Position numbers and translations under genes: made by a program. From Siphonodentalium dalli (taxonomy: Eukaryota; Mollusca; Scaphopoda; Gadilida; Siphonodentaliidae), in NCBI GenBank assembly GCA_032622095.1, contig CP136063.1, positions 26,972,987 to 27,036,986 of the forward strand: a DNA stretch of 64,000 nt, written 5' to 3'. This document shows, one piece after another, positions 24,461 through 38,600 of the stretch; position 1 is the stretch's first letter, and every line of letters starts with the position of its first letter. The notes beneath the pieces were generated by a model. The model was not told the origin of the DNA and did no database searches. It was given only the letters and a program-made list of their open reading frames with translations.

Positions 24461-25329
24461 TTATCTACTATTTATTTTTTATTTTTAACATGCTTTGGTG
24501 TATTTTAATCATCAAATACGAATAATACCAAACTAAAGATAATGTAAAGATGCTTTTTATATTCGATAAATAACTAGAATATAAACGTCGATGTGTTATT
24601 GAATCGGATATAAAACAATAAACACGTGGGTCGGTTTTCGCATATATAACATGAAGCGCGCTTAATGAACGTTCGGTCCGAAGAATATAATGAGTGATTA
24701 ACAACAACACACAAAGAGTTTGAACGTAATCGAACAGAAAAGAGCGTTCTCTATAAGTAGATTCCTTTATGGTAGGAATAATGAGCGGTTGTTTCACGAT
24801 TGCTTTTTGACAATACTTAAATGACGGTGAACGAAACTATCAGTGGTGTTTTATTTTGCGAAAGTATAAAAGGAGTCATTTCCAATTCAGCAGACATATA
24901 CTGACGGAAATAATTGAATGTCTATCAGCAGTATACTACGGTTTATAACAATATACAAATTGTTCTTACGAAAATGATGATGTTTGCATGTTTCTATGTG
25001 TTTATCGTTGTTATCGCAAATGGAATAATTGGCTATACGTCGTCATTACGTTAGTAGAAATATACACCGTACAACGAAGGTTTGTTTGATCAAATTAATG
25101 TAATGTTTGTATTTTGTTTGGTTGTATATGATATGCAATGCGTTGAAGATGCGAAAGAAAATACAAAAGTGAAATGCACGCACGCAGATAGCTCATGACA
25201 CACTATACACGATAAAATGATAATTTACCACACACCATGGGGTACACAATTTACGAATAGGTGGGTTTATATTAAAATCCAAGTTATTTGATTTATAACG
25301 GCTCCGATATGAACTCATACCAATTGTTG
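24461..25329. other. unassigned AT-rich DNA
   Basis: No gene recognised. A 109-codon minus-strand frame (24468-24797) is rich in Leu, Ile and Tyr but has no motif, signal or splice context, and is consistent with chance in AT-rich DNA. Confidence 0.35.
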
Positions 25330-25440
25330 GAATTCGACGGGCGTTCTATCAGTTCTCTGGTAGAGGATTGAGACTGGCCCGCGGCAAGACGGGTGTATCG
25401 AATCGGAGGTAGGTTCCATCCCACGGGCGATGGGGTAGCC
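25330..25440 (+). repeat. possible second tRNA-derived SINE head
   Basis: AGTTCTCTGGTAGAGGATTG (25351-25370) resembles a tRNA D-arm, and AGGTTCCATCCC (25411-25422) resembles a B box. A GC-rich arm CCCGCGGCAAGACGGG lies between them. The A box is weak and the acceptor stem is absent. The GC content is locally much higher than in the flanks. A low-confidence SINE-like relic. Confidence 0.35.
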
Positions 25441-25704
25441 GGAGAGAGGGGAGTGACAATTTTTTGGCGTATATATAGATAATATATATTATATATATAA
25501 GCGGAATTATTTTGAAGAGCTCTTTTCACTTGACTGAGAACAAAATAATGTTCTATGTCCAAAAGTTTTGGTTGAAATATTGGAGCCTTTTTCAAAAAGT
25601 GAAAACAAAATGAACGACTTTTCTGGGACAGGTCGATTTGGATCCGTTTTGGACTCTGGATTTCCCAAAAGTCATCTCCGTTTCGCGTGTAGCATAATAT
25701 GAAT
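25441..25704. other. unassigned DNA before the 1723-bp array
   Basis: Contains a short TA-rich tract (25470-25500). A 151-codon minus-strand frame (25293-25748) overlaps both the SINE-like head and the start of the 1723-bp repeat, so it is judged accidental. Confidence 0.35.
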
Positions 25705-28700
25705 CTTCGGAGGAGATGTGTTATCAAGCACATGGGCCCAAATTGCAAACTTTGAGGGCCCGTAACTCTTGCATTTCTTCTCGGATTTCAAAAATCCTTT
25801 CCGGTATGAGTTTGTTTTCGTTCGGGAAATACATAAACTTAAATATATGAATGTCAATCAAAATTTTATTTTTCAAAAAATTTGCCCCCCACCCCAGTGT
25901 CAAAATATATGTCCGACCCTGTCAAATTTTCCTTCTCTGACTAAACTGACAACGGTCAACACGACTATGAAAACCACATGCAGTTATCTGGAATGATACA
26001 AGAGGACAACAGAGTACAATCAAATAGAGGTTTGCCAACTATGGGCGGTAACTCCTCAGGGAAAGCGCGGACACAAGTTCTGATGCCCGTGGGCAGTAGG
26101 GCATATCGAGATGTGCATACAGTCCAATTTTCGATGCTCTGCTCCTTATAATTTCCGAGATAATCAAATAACATTTTTTCAGATAAAGGGAGATAACTCC
26201 TCGGGTAAAACGCGGACAATATTCGTTATGCGACGATGGCATACAACTCTTTGATCCCAAGATACGTACCAAGTTTTAGTGTGCTACTCCTGGTACTTTT
26301 CGAGTAATAAGGGTTGCAAAAGTGTCCAGTATAATAATAATGAAAAATAATCGAAAAAGGGCCATAACTCTGTCAAAAGATATTGGACCAACATCCGGAT
26401 ACCATTATTTTTAGTAGACCTTAGATGCCTTCATTCGCTAGAGATTTCGCGGTCCTCCTCCCATTAGTTTCTGAGTATTTCCAATTAAACAGAAAACGGC
26501 CGCAGTAGAAAAACAATATACTTCCTTGGTTACACCATGGAAGTATAATAATAGGGAAAATCATGAGTGGAAAGAATCGCAGTTTCGGGACGGAAAATAT
26601 AAGTATTGTGAGTATATGTTGTCCTAACATGTGTAGGTTGATCTCAAGTGTTTGGACGTGACCCCACCCCTACCTCGAAATTGGGTGACGGGATTGGGAA
26701 AACATCAACCCTGGCACAAAATGCGAAGTTTGAGGGCCCGTAACTCCGTTAGTTTCCAACAGATTTAAAAATTGTTTTCAGTTTTGCGATCTGCCGCTGA
26801 CCTAGATTGCACAACATAAATTTCATCTGATTCGAACCCGAATAACACTTTGGTTATTGGAAAGCATATGGGCCCAAATTCAAAATTGGATGGCCAAAAT
26901 CTCCGCCATTTTCACACGGATTTACGATCTGTTTTCAGCTTCGAGATCAACGTATATGGTAGATGTTACATTCCAAGTTTCATCTGATTCGGAGAAGAAT
27001 AACAAAAATGGTACCACGGACTACCCCTCCCCTGACCCACAATACTGAACCGACACTGGCAAAATTTGGTCCACCGCGTGCCCTCTTCAGTCCGTACGTA
27101 TTTTCGTATCAGATGACATCCTATGTTCGATATCTTCGGAGGAGATGTGTTATCAAGCACATGGGTCCAAAATTGCAAAGTTTGAGGGTCCGCAATTATG
27201 TCAGTTTTCGATGGATTTTCGAAATTCTTTCAATTTCGAGATCGACTGATGTTGGAGATGTTATATTCCAAGTTTCATCTGATTCGGAGAAGAATTAAAA
27301 ATTGGTACAACGGACCACCCCTCCCCAGACCCACAATAATGAACAGACACTGGAAAAATTTGGCCCACCGCGTGCTCTCTTCCGTCCGCACACGTTGGCG
27401 TATAAGATGATATCCTATGTTCGATACCTTCGGAGGAGATGTGTTATCAAGCACATGGGCCCAAATTGCAAACTTTGAGGGCCCGTAACTCTTGCATTTC
27501 TTCTCGGATTTCAAAAATCCTTTCCGGTATGAGTTTGTTTTCGTTCGGGAAATACATAAACTTAAATATATGAATGTCAATCAAAATTTTATTTTTCAAA
27601 AAATTTGCCCCCCACCCCAGTGTCAAAATATATGTCCGACCCTGTCAAATTTTCCTTCTCTGACTAAACTGACAACGGTCAACACGACTATGAAAACCAC
27701 ATGCAGTTATCTGGAATGATACAAGAGGACAACAGAGTACAATCAAATAGAGGTTTGCCAACTATGGGCGGTAACTCCTCAGGGAAAGCGCGGACACAAG
27801 TTATGATGCCCGTGGGCAGTATGGCATATCGAGATGTGCATACAGTCCAATTTTCGATGCTCTGCTCCTTATAATTTCCGAGATAATCAAATAAAAAATT
27901 TTCAGATAAAGGGAGATAACTCCTCGGGGAAAACGCGGACAATATTCGTTATGCGACGATGGCATACAACTCTTTGATCCCAAGATACGTACCAAGTTTT
28001 AGTGTGCTACTCCTGGTACTTTTCGAGTAATAAGGGTTGCAAAAGTGTCCAGTATAATAATAATGAAAAATAATCGAAAAAGGGCCATAACTCTGTCAAA
28101 AGATATTGGACCAACATCCGGATACCATTATTTTTAGTAGACCTTAGATGCCTTCATTCGCTAGAGATTTCGCGGTCCTCTTCCCATTAGTTTCTGAGTA
28201 TTTCCAATTAAACAGAAAACGGCCGCAGTAGAAAAACAATATACTTCCTTGGTTACACCATGGAAGTATAATAATAGGGAAAATCATGAGTGGAAAGAAT
28301 CGCAGTTTCGGGACGGAAAATATAAGTATTGTGAGTATATGTTGTCCTAACATGTGTAGGTTGATCTCAAGTGTTTGGACGTGACCCCACCCCTACCTCG
28401 AAATTGGGTGACGGGATTGGGAAAACATCAACCCTGGCACAAAATGCGAAGTTTGAGGGCCCGTAACTCCGTTAGTTTCCAACGGATTTAAAAATTGTTT
28501 TCAGTTTTGCGATCTGCCGCTGACCTAGATTGCACAACATAAATTTCATCTGATTCGAACCCGAATAACACTTTGGTTATTGGAAAGCATATGGGCCCAA
28601 ATTCAAAATTGGATGGCCAAAATCTCCGCCATTTTCACACGGATTTACGATCTGTTTTCAGCTTCGAGATCAACGTATATGGTAGATGTTACATTCCAAG

Positions 28701-29639
28701 TTTCATCTGATTCGGAGAAGAATAAAAAAAATGGTACCACGGACTACCCCTCCCCTGACCCACAATACTGAACCGACACTGGCAAAATTTGGTCCACCGC
28801 GTGCCCTCTTCAGTCCGTACGTATTTTCGTATCAGATGACATCCTATGTTCGATATCTTCGGAGGAGATGTGTTATCAAGCACATGGGTCCAAAATTGCA
28901 AAGTTTGAGGGTCCGCAATTATGTCAGTTTTCGATGGATTTTCGAAATTCTTTCAATTTCGAGATCGACTGATGTTGGAGATGTTATATTCCAAGTTTCA
29001 TCTGATTCGGAGAAGAATTAAAAATTGGTACAACGGACCACCCCTCCCCAGACCCACAATAATGAACAGACACTGGAAAAATTTGGCCCACCGCGTGCTC
29101 TCTTCCGTCCGCACACGTTGGCGTATAAGATGATATCCTATGTTCGATACCTTCGGAGGAGATGTGTTATCAAGCACATGGGCCCAAATTGCAAACTTTG
29201 AGGGCCCGTAACTCTTGCATTTCTTCTCGGATTTCAAAAATCCTTTCCGGTATGAGTTTGTTTTCGTTCGGGAAATACATAAACTTAAATATATGAATGT
29301 CAATCAAAATTTTATTTTTCAAAAAATTTGCCCCCCACCCCAGTGTCAAAATATATGTCCGACCCTGTCAAATTTTCCTTCTCTGACTAAACTGACAACG
29401 GTCAACACGACTATGAAAACCACATGCAGTTATCTGGAATGATACAAGAGGACAACAGAGTACAATCAAATAGAGGTTTGCCAACTATGGGCGGTAACTC
29501 CTCAGGGAAAGCGCGGACACAAGTTATGATGCCCGTGGGCAGTATGGCATATCGAGATGTGCATACAGTCCAATTTTCGATGCTCTGCTCCTTATAATTT
29601 CCGAGATAATCAAATAACATTTTTTCAGATAAAGGGAGA
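25705..29639. repeat. 1723-bp tandem repeat, ~2.3 copies, diverged relative of the 1398-bp unit
   Basis: Landmark CTTCGGAGGAGATG recurs at 25705, 27428 and 29151, exactly 1723 bp apart. Copies differ at scattered sites (for example near 26060-26200 versus 27783-27930). Internally there are ~294-bp subunits beginning CACATGGGxCCAAA (26868, 27161, 27455) and AACTC boxes at 26050, 26195 and 26366. The order of shared blocks matches the 1398-bp unit: TTTGCCCCCxACCC, ATGGGCGxxAACTC, GGGAGATAACTC, CTTTTCGAG, AAT repeats, TATACTTCC palindrome, CCTCGAAATT. The third copy is cut abruptly at 29639 and joined to a 1398-bp unit. Confidence 0.95.
26517..26547. repeat. palindrome of the 1723-bp unit
   Basis: TATACTTCCTTGGT, spacer TAC, ACCATGGAAGTATA: 13 of 14 arm positions pair. 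It is repeated at 28240-28270. The outer nine bases equal those of the 1398-bp palindrome; the inner five differ on both arms while mostly keeping complementarity. Confidence 0.85.
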
Positions 29640-32600
29640 CATGCCATAGCCAGACACAGGATATGAAATAAATCGAGTTTTGCGAACCATGGGCGACAAC
29701 TCTGTGGCGAAAGCGCGGACATAAATTGTAATGCATTCACCCAATAGGGCATAATGAGGTGCACATATGGTCCATATTTGGAGTCTCTGCTGCTCATACT
29801 TTTCGAGATACAGCATCCCCATTTTTTCACAAAAGGGGAGATAACTCTGTAAATCAAGGGCGGACAATATCCTATATAGTCTATTGACCTAGAATTAGTA
29901 TAGGTCTATATACGTACGAAATTCCAGATCTCTATATATTGTACTTCCAGAGATATAAGAGTTACAAAATTGCTAAGAATAATAATAATAATAATAATAA
30001 TATTGGAAAAAAATAATAAATTGAATAACAATATACTTCCATATTAAAATATGGAAGTATAATAAGGGAATCGCGCGAAATTGATTGGTATGTCGATATT
30101 ATGGTTTATTGACATTTCTGTGTTCAGTTTGAACGTTCTGGTGTGACCTCCACCCATGCCTCGAAATTTGGTGACGTGGATAGAAAAGTCGCCATATCTC
30201 GGCCAATTTTTGAGATATCTTGCTAATTTTTGCGTCATTGTGTTCGTATTTGATGCCCCTATACTATTTACCAGGGTTTTGGTGAGGTATTGTGCCGATA
30301 TTTTATAATGTAGGCCAATATGTATGTTGTTCTGTTCATACTTTTCGAATATCTCTCGCCTCTATCGACATAATACGGCAAGTAGGTAATCGTTTAGAAG
30401 TACTAGAAATTCCCCATCGAATGACACCAAACACGTGACGATTGGTTGAAGGAATTTAAATTCATAGTGCATTTTCTGTAAACTTGAAAAAAAAGGAAGT
30501 GGCCACAATTTCTACATTTCTCAACCGATTCATAAAATTCACTCATAATGACACTCAGTACATCTTATAGATACTTCACAACAATTTTGGTTCAAATCAG
30601 CGACCAAAAAAAATTGACAAATTTTGACCCCCTCCCTAGTGCGGACAAATTTCATTGGATCTTGGTCAAAATTTCACCATTTCATCTTCTCTCTATAGAT
30701 AAGACGCTCACATAAACCAAATCCAGTTTATATGCGTCGTCTAGGAGGAGATAGAGTCAAAAGCACTTTCTCCTCAATTGATGTATCAATACAATGTTCG
30801 ATGGTCTGTAACTTGGACATTTCTCAACCGATTTACAAAATTCTTTCAGGAGGATCATTAGTACGTCCTATAGATACACGACAGTAAAAATATTTGAAAT
30901 CATCGCAAAAAAAAAATTGCGAAAATTTTGCCCCCACCCAAACCCCAAAAATATAAGTCCGTCGCTGTTCAAAACTTTTTTTCGTATCAAGTTGCTAATG
31001 ATTAACTGCATAGAAGATCTCAAATCTGGATACCTTGCATGCCATAGCCAGACACAGGATATGAAATAAATCGAGTTTTGCGAACCATGGGCGACAACTC
31101 TGTGGCGAAAGCGCGGACATAAATTGTAATGCATTCACCCAATAGGGCATAATGAGGTGCACATATGGTCCATATTTGGAGTCTCTGCTGCTCATACTTT
31201 TCGAGATACAGCATCCCCATTTTTTCACAAAAGGGGAGATAACTCTGTAAATCAAGGGCGGACAATATCCTATATAGTCTATTGACCTAGAATTAGTATA
31301 GGTCTATATACGTACGAAATTCCAGATCTCTATATATTGTACTTCCAGAGATATAAGAGTTACAAAATTGCTAAGAATAATAATAATAATAATAATAATA
31401 TTGGAAAAAAATAATAAATTGAATAACAATATACTTCCATATTAAAATATGGAAGTATAATAAGGGAATCGCGCGAAATTGATTGGTATGTCGATATTAT
31501 GGTTTATTGACATTTCTGTGTTCAGTTTGAACGTTCTGGTGTGACCTCCACCCATGCCTCGAAATTTGGTGACGTGGATAGAAAAGTCGCCATATCTCGG
31601 CCAATTTTTGAGATATCTTGCTAATTTTTGCGTCATTGTGTTCGTATTTGATGCCCCTATACTATTTACCAGGGTTTTGGTGAGGTATTGTGCCGATATT
31701 TTATAATGTAGGCCAATATGTATGTTGTTCTGTTCATACTTTTCGAATATCTCTCGCCTCTATCGACATAATACGGCAAGTAGGTAATCGTTTAGAAGTA
31801 CTAGAAATTCCCCATCGAATGACACCAAACACGTGACGATTGGTTGAAGGAATTTAAATTCATAGTGCATTTTCTGTAAACTTGAAAAAAAAGGAAGTGG
31901 CCACAATTTCTACATTTCTCAACCGATTCATAAAATTCACTCATAATGACACTCAGTACATCTTATAGATACTTCACAACAATTTTGGTTCAAATCAGCG
32001 ACCAAAAAAAATTGACAAATTTTGACCCCCTCCCTAGTGCGGACAAATTTCATTGGATCTTGGTCAAAATTTCACCATTTCATCTTCTCTCTATAGATAA
32101 GACGCTCACATAAACCAAATCCAGTTTATATGCGTCGTCTAGGAGGAGATAGAGTCAAAAGCACTTTCTCCTCAATTGATGTATCAATACAATGTTCGAT
32201 GGTCTGTAACTTGGACATTTCTCAACCGATTTACAAAATTCTTTCAGGAGGATCATTAGTACGTCCTATAGATACACGACAGTAAAAATATTTGAAATCA
32301 TCGCAAAAAAAAAATTGCGAAAATTTTGCCCCCACCCAAACCCCAAAAATATAAGTCCGTCGCTGTTCAAAACTTTTTTTCGTATCAAGTTGCTAATGAT
32401 TAACTGCATAGAAGATCTCAAATCTGGATACCTTGCATGCCATAGCCAGACACAGGATATGAAATAAATCGAGTTTTGCGAACCATGGGCGACAACTCTG
32501 TGGCGAAAGCGCGGACATAAATTGTAATGCATTCACCCAATAGGGCATAATGAGGTGCACATATGGTCCATATTTGGAGTCTCTGCTGCTCATACTTTTC

Positions 32601-35600
32601 GAGATACAGCATCCCCATTTTTTCACAAAAGGGGAGATAACTCTGTAAATCAAGGGCGGACAATATCCTATATAGTCTATTGACCTAGAATTAGTATAGG
32701 TCTATATACGTACGAAATTCCAGATCTCTATATATTGTACTTCCAGAGATATAAGAGTTACAAAATTGCTAAGAATAATAATAATAATAATAATAATATT
32801 GGAAAAAAATAATAAATTGAATAACAATATACTTCCATATTAAAATATGGAAGTATAATAAGGGAATCGCGCGAAATTGATTGGTATGTCGATATTATGG
32901 TTTATTGACATTTCTGTGTTCAGTTTGAACGTTCTGGTGTGACCTCCACCCATGCCTCGAAATTTGGTGACGTGGATAGAAAAGTCGCCATATCTCGGCC
33001 AATTTTTGAGATATCTTGCTAATTTTTGCGTCATTGTGTTCGTATTTGATGCCCCTATACTATTTACCAGGGTTTTGGTGAGGTATTGTGCCGATATTTT
33101 ATAATGTAGGCCAATATGTATGTTGTTCTGTTCATACTTTTCGAATATCTCTCGCCTCTATCGACATAATACGGCAAGTAGGTAATCGTTTAGAAGTACT
33201 AGAAATTCCCCATCGAATGACACCAAACACGTGACGATTGGTTGAAGGAATTTAAATTCATAGTGCATTTTCTGTAAACTTGAAAAAAAAGGAAGTGGCC
33301 ACAATTTCTACATTTCTCAACCGATTCATAAAATTCACTCATAATGACACTCAGTACATCTTATAGATACTTCACAACAATTTTGGTTCAAATCAGCGAC
33401 CAAAAAAAATTGACAAATTTTGACCCCCTCCCTAGTGCGGACAAATTTCATTGGATCTTGGTCAAAATTTCACCATTTCATCTTCTCTCTATAGATAAGA
33501 CGCTCACATAAACCAAATCCAGTTTATATGCGTCGTCTAGGAGGAGATAGAGTCAAAAGCACTTTCTCCTCAATTGATGTATCAATACAATGTTCGATGG
33601 TCTGTAACTTGGACATTTCTCAACCGATTTACAAAATTCTTTCAGGAGGATCATTAGTACGTCCTATAGATACACGACAGTAAAAATATTTGAAATCATC
33701 GCAAAAAAAAAATTGCGAAAATTTTGCCCCCACCCAAACCCCAAAAATATAAGTCCGTCGCTGTTCAAAACTTTTTTTCGTATCAAGTTGCTAATGATTA
33801 ACTGCATAGAAGATCTCAAATCTGGATACCTTGCATGCCATAGCCAGACACAGGATATGAAATAAATCGAGTTTTGCGAACCATGGGCGACAACTCTGTG
33901 GCGAAAGCGCGGACATAAATTGTAATGCATTCACCCAATAGGGCATAATGAGGTGCACATATGGTCCATATTTGGAGTCTCTGCTGCTCATACTTTTCGA
34001 GATACAGCATCCCCATTTTTTCACAAAAGGGGAGATAACTCTGTAAATCAAGGGCGGACAATATCCTATATAGTCTATTGACCTAGAATTAGTATAGGTC
34101 TATATACGTACGAAATTCCAGATCTCTATATATTGTACTTCCAGAGATATAAGAGTTACAAAATTGCTAAGAATAATAATAATAATAATAATAATATTGG
34201 AAAAAAATAATAAATTGAATAACAATATACTTCCATATTAAAATATGGAAGTATAATAAGGGAATCGCGCGAAATTGATTGGTATGTCGATATTATGGTT
34301 TATTGACATTTCTGTGTTCAGTTTGAACGTTCTGGTGTGACCTCCACCCATGCCTCGAAATTTGGTGACGTGGATAGAAAAGTCGCCATATCTCGGCCAA
34401 TTTTTGAGATATCTTGCTAATTTTTGCGTCATTGTGTTCGTATTTGATGCCCCTATACTATTTACCAGGGTTTTGGTGAGGTATTGTGCCGATATTTTAT
34501 AATGTAGGCCAATATGTATGTTGTTCTGTTCATACTTTTCGAATATCTCTCGCCTCTATCGACATAATACGGCAAGTAGGTAATCGTTTAGAAGTACTAG
34601 AAATTCCCCATCGAATGACACCAAACACGTGACGATTGGTTGAAGGAATTTAAATTCATAGTGCATTTTCTGTAAACTTGAAAAAAAAGGAAGTGGCCAC
34701 AATTTCTACATTTCTCAACCGATTCATAAAATTCACTCATAATGACACTCAGTACATCTTATAGATACTTCACAACAATTTTGGTTCAAATCAGCGACCA
34801 AAAAAAATTGACAAATTTTGACCCCCTCCCTAGTGCGGACAAATTTCATTGGATCTTGGTCAAAATTTCACCATTTCATCTTCTCTCTATAGATAAGACG
34901 CTCACATAAACCAAATCCAGTTTATATGCGTCGTCTAGGAGGAGATAGAGTCAAAAGCACTTTCTCCTCAATTGATGTATCAATACAATGTTCGATGGTC
35001 TGTAACTTGGACATTTCTCAACCGATTTACAAAATTCTTTCAGGAGGATCATTAGTACGTCCTATAGATACACGACAGTAAAAATATTTGAAATCATCGC
35101 AAAAAAAAAATTGCGAAAATTTTGCCCCCACCCAAACCCCAAAAATATAAGTCCGTCGCTGTTCAAAACTTTTTTTCGTATCAAGTTGCTAATGATTAAC
35201 TGCATAGAAGATCTCAAATCTGGATACCTTGCATGCCATAGCCAGACACAGGATATGAAATAAATCGAGTTTTGCGAACCATGGGCGACAACTCTGTGGC
35301 GAAAGCGCGGACATAAATTGTAATGCATTCACCCAATAGGGCATAATGAGGTGCACATATGGTCCATATTTGGAGTCTCTGCTGCTCATACTTTTCGAGA
35401 TACAGCATCCCCATTTTTTCACAAAAGGGGAGATAACTCTGTAAATCAAGGGCGGACAATATCCTATATAGTCTATTGACCTAGAATTAGTATAGGTCTA
35501 TATACGTACGAAATTCCAGATCTCTATATATTGTACTTCCAGAGATATAAGAGTTACAAAATTGCTAAGAATAATAATAATAATAATAATAATATTGGAA

Positions 35601-38600
35601 AAAAATAATAAATTGAATAACAATATACTTCCATATTAAAATATGGAAGTATAATAAGGGAATCGCGCGAAATTGATTGGTATGTCGATATTATGGTTTA
35701 TTGACATTTCTGTGTTCAGTTTGAACGTTCTGGTGTGACCTCCACCCATGCCTCGAAATTTGGTGACGTGGATAGAAAAGTCGCCATATCTCGGCCAATT
35801 TTTGAGATATCTTGCTAATTTTTGCGTCATTGTGTTCGTATTTGATGCCCCTATACTATTTACCAGGGTTTTGGTGAGGTATTGTGCCGATATTTTATAA
35901 TGTAGGCCAATATGTATGTTGTTCTGTTCATACTTTTCGAATATCTCTCGCCTCTATCGACATAATACGGCAAGTAGGTAATCGTTTAGAAGTACTAGAA
36001 ATTCCCCATCGAATGACACCAAACACGTGACGATTGGTTGAAGGAATTTAAATTCATAGTGCATTTTCTGTAAACTTGAAAAAAAAGGAAGTGGCCACAA
36101 TTTCTACATTTCTCAACCGATTCATAAAATTCACTCATAATGACACTCAGTACATCTTATAGATACTTCACAACAATTTTGGTTCAAATCAGCGACCAAA
36201 AAAAATTGACAAATTTTGACCCCCTCCCTAGTGCGGACAAATTTCATTGGATCTTGGTCAAAATTTCACCATTTCATCTTCTCTCTATAGATAAGACGCT
36301 CACATAAACCAAATCCAGTTTATATGCGTCGTCTAGGAGGAGATAGAGTCAAAAGCACTTTCTCCTCAATTGATGTATCAATACAATGTTCGATGGTCTG
36401 TAACTTGGACATTTCTCAACCGATTTACAAAATTCTTTCAGGAGGATCATTAGTACGTCCTATAGATACACGACAGTAAAAATATTTGAAATCATCGCAA
36501 AAAAAAAATTGCGAAAATTTTGCCCCCACCCAAACCCCAAAAATATAAGTCCGTCGCTGTTCAAAACTTTTTTTCGTATCAAGTTGCTAATGATTAACTG
36601 CATAGAAGATCTCAAATCTGGATACCTTGCATGCCATAGCCAGACACAGGATATGAAATAAATCGAGTTTTGCGAACCATGGGCGACAACTCTGTGGCGA
36701 AAGCGCGGACATAAATTGTAATGCATTCACCCAATAGGGCATAATGAGGTGCACATATGGTCCATATTTGGAGTCTCTGCTGCTCATACTTTTCGAGATA
36801 CAGCATCCCCATTTTTTCACAAAAGGGGAGATAACTCTGTAAATCAAGGGCGGACAATATCCTATATAGTCTATTGACCTAGAATTAGTATAGGTCTATA
36901 TACGTACGAAATTCCAGATCTCTATATATTGTACTTCCAGAGATATAAGAGTTACAAAATTGCTAAGAATAATAATAATAATAATAATAATATTGGAAAA
37001 AAATAATAAATTGAATAACAATATACTTCCATATTAAAATATGGAAGTATAATAAGGGAATCGCGCGAAATTGATTGGTATGTCGATATTATGGTTTATT
37101 GACATTTCTGTGTTCAGTTTGAACGTTCTGGTGTGACCTCCACCCATGCCTCGAAATTTGGTGACGTGGATAGAAAAGTCGCCATATCTCGGCCAATTTT
37201 TGAGATATCTTGCTAATTTTTGCGTCATTGTGTTCGTATTTGATGCCCCTATACTATTTACCAGGGTTTTGGTGAGGTATTGTGCCGATATTTTATAATG
37301 TAGGCCAATATGTATGTTGTTCTGTTCATACTTTTCGAATATCTCTCGCCTCTATCGACATAATACGGCAAGTAGGTAATCGTTTAGAAGTACTAGAAAT
37401 TCCCCATCGAATGACACCAAACACGTGACGATTGGTTGAAGGAATTTAAATTCATAGTGCATTTTCTGTAAACTTGAAAAAAAAGGAAGTGGCCACAATT
37501 TCTACATTTCTCAACCGATTCATAAAATTCACTCATAATGACACTCAGTACATCTTATAGATACTTCACAACAATTTTGGTTCAAATCAGCGACCAAAAA
37601 AAATTGACAAATTTTGACCCCCTCCCTAGTGCGGACAAATTTCATTGGATCTTGGTCAAAATTTCACCATTTCATCTTCTCTCTATAGATAAGACGCTCA
37701 CATAAACCAAATCCAGTTTATATGCGTCGTCTAGGAGGAGATAGAGTCAAAAGCACTTTCTCCTCAATTGATGTATCAATACAATGTTCGATGGTCTGTA
37801 ACTTGGACATTTCTCAACCGATTTACAAAATTCTTTCAGGAGGATCATTAGTACGTCCTATAGATACACGACAGTAAAAATATTTGAAATCATCGCAAAA
37901 AAAAAATTGCGAAAATTTTGCCCCCACCCAAACCCCAAAAATATAAGTCCGTCGCTGTTCAAAACTTTTTTTCGTATCAAGTTGCTAATGATTAACTGCA
38001 TAGAAGATCTCAAATCTGGATACCTTGCATGCCATAGCCAGACACAGGATATGAAATAAATCGAGTTTTGCGAACCATGGGCGACAACTCTGTGGCGAAA
38101 GCGCGGACATAAATTGTAATGCATTCACCCAATAGGGCATAATGAGGTGCACATATGGTCCATATTTGGAGTCTCTGCTGCTCATACTTTTCGAGATACA
38201 GCATCCCCATTTTTTCACAAAAGGGGAGATAACTCTGTAAATCAAGGGCGGACAATATCCTATATAGTCTATTGACCTAGAATTAGTATAGGTCTATATA
38301 CGTACGAAATTCCAGATCTCTATATATTGTACTTCCAGAGATATAAGAGTTACAAAATTGCTAAGAATAATAATAATAATAATAATAATATTGGAAAAAA
38401 ATAATAAATTGAATAACAATATACTTCCATATTAAAATATGGAAGTATAATAAGGGAATCGCGCGAAATTGATTGGTATGTCGATATTATGGTTTATTGA
38501 CATTTCTGTGTTCAGTTTGAACGTTCTGGTGTGACCTCCACCCATGCCTCGAAATTTGGTGACGTGGATAGAAAAGTCGCCATATCTCGGCCAATTTTTG

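Noticed and set aside
25293-25748. 151-codon minus-strand frame
   Set aside because: It spans a SINE-like head, unassigned DNA and the start of the 1723-bp repeat; no motif.
29411-29857. 148-codon minus-strand frame across the 1723/1398 junction
   Set aside because: A chimera created by the junction of two repeat families that happen to be in phase, not a gene.
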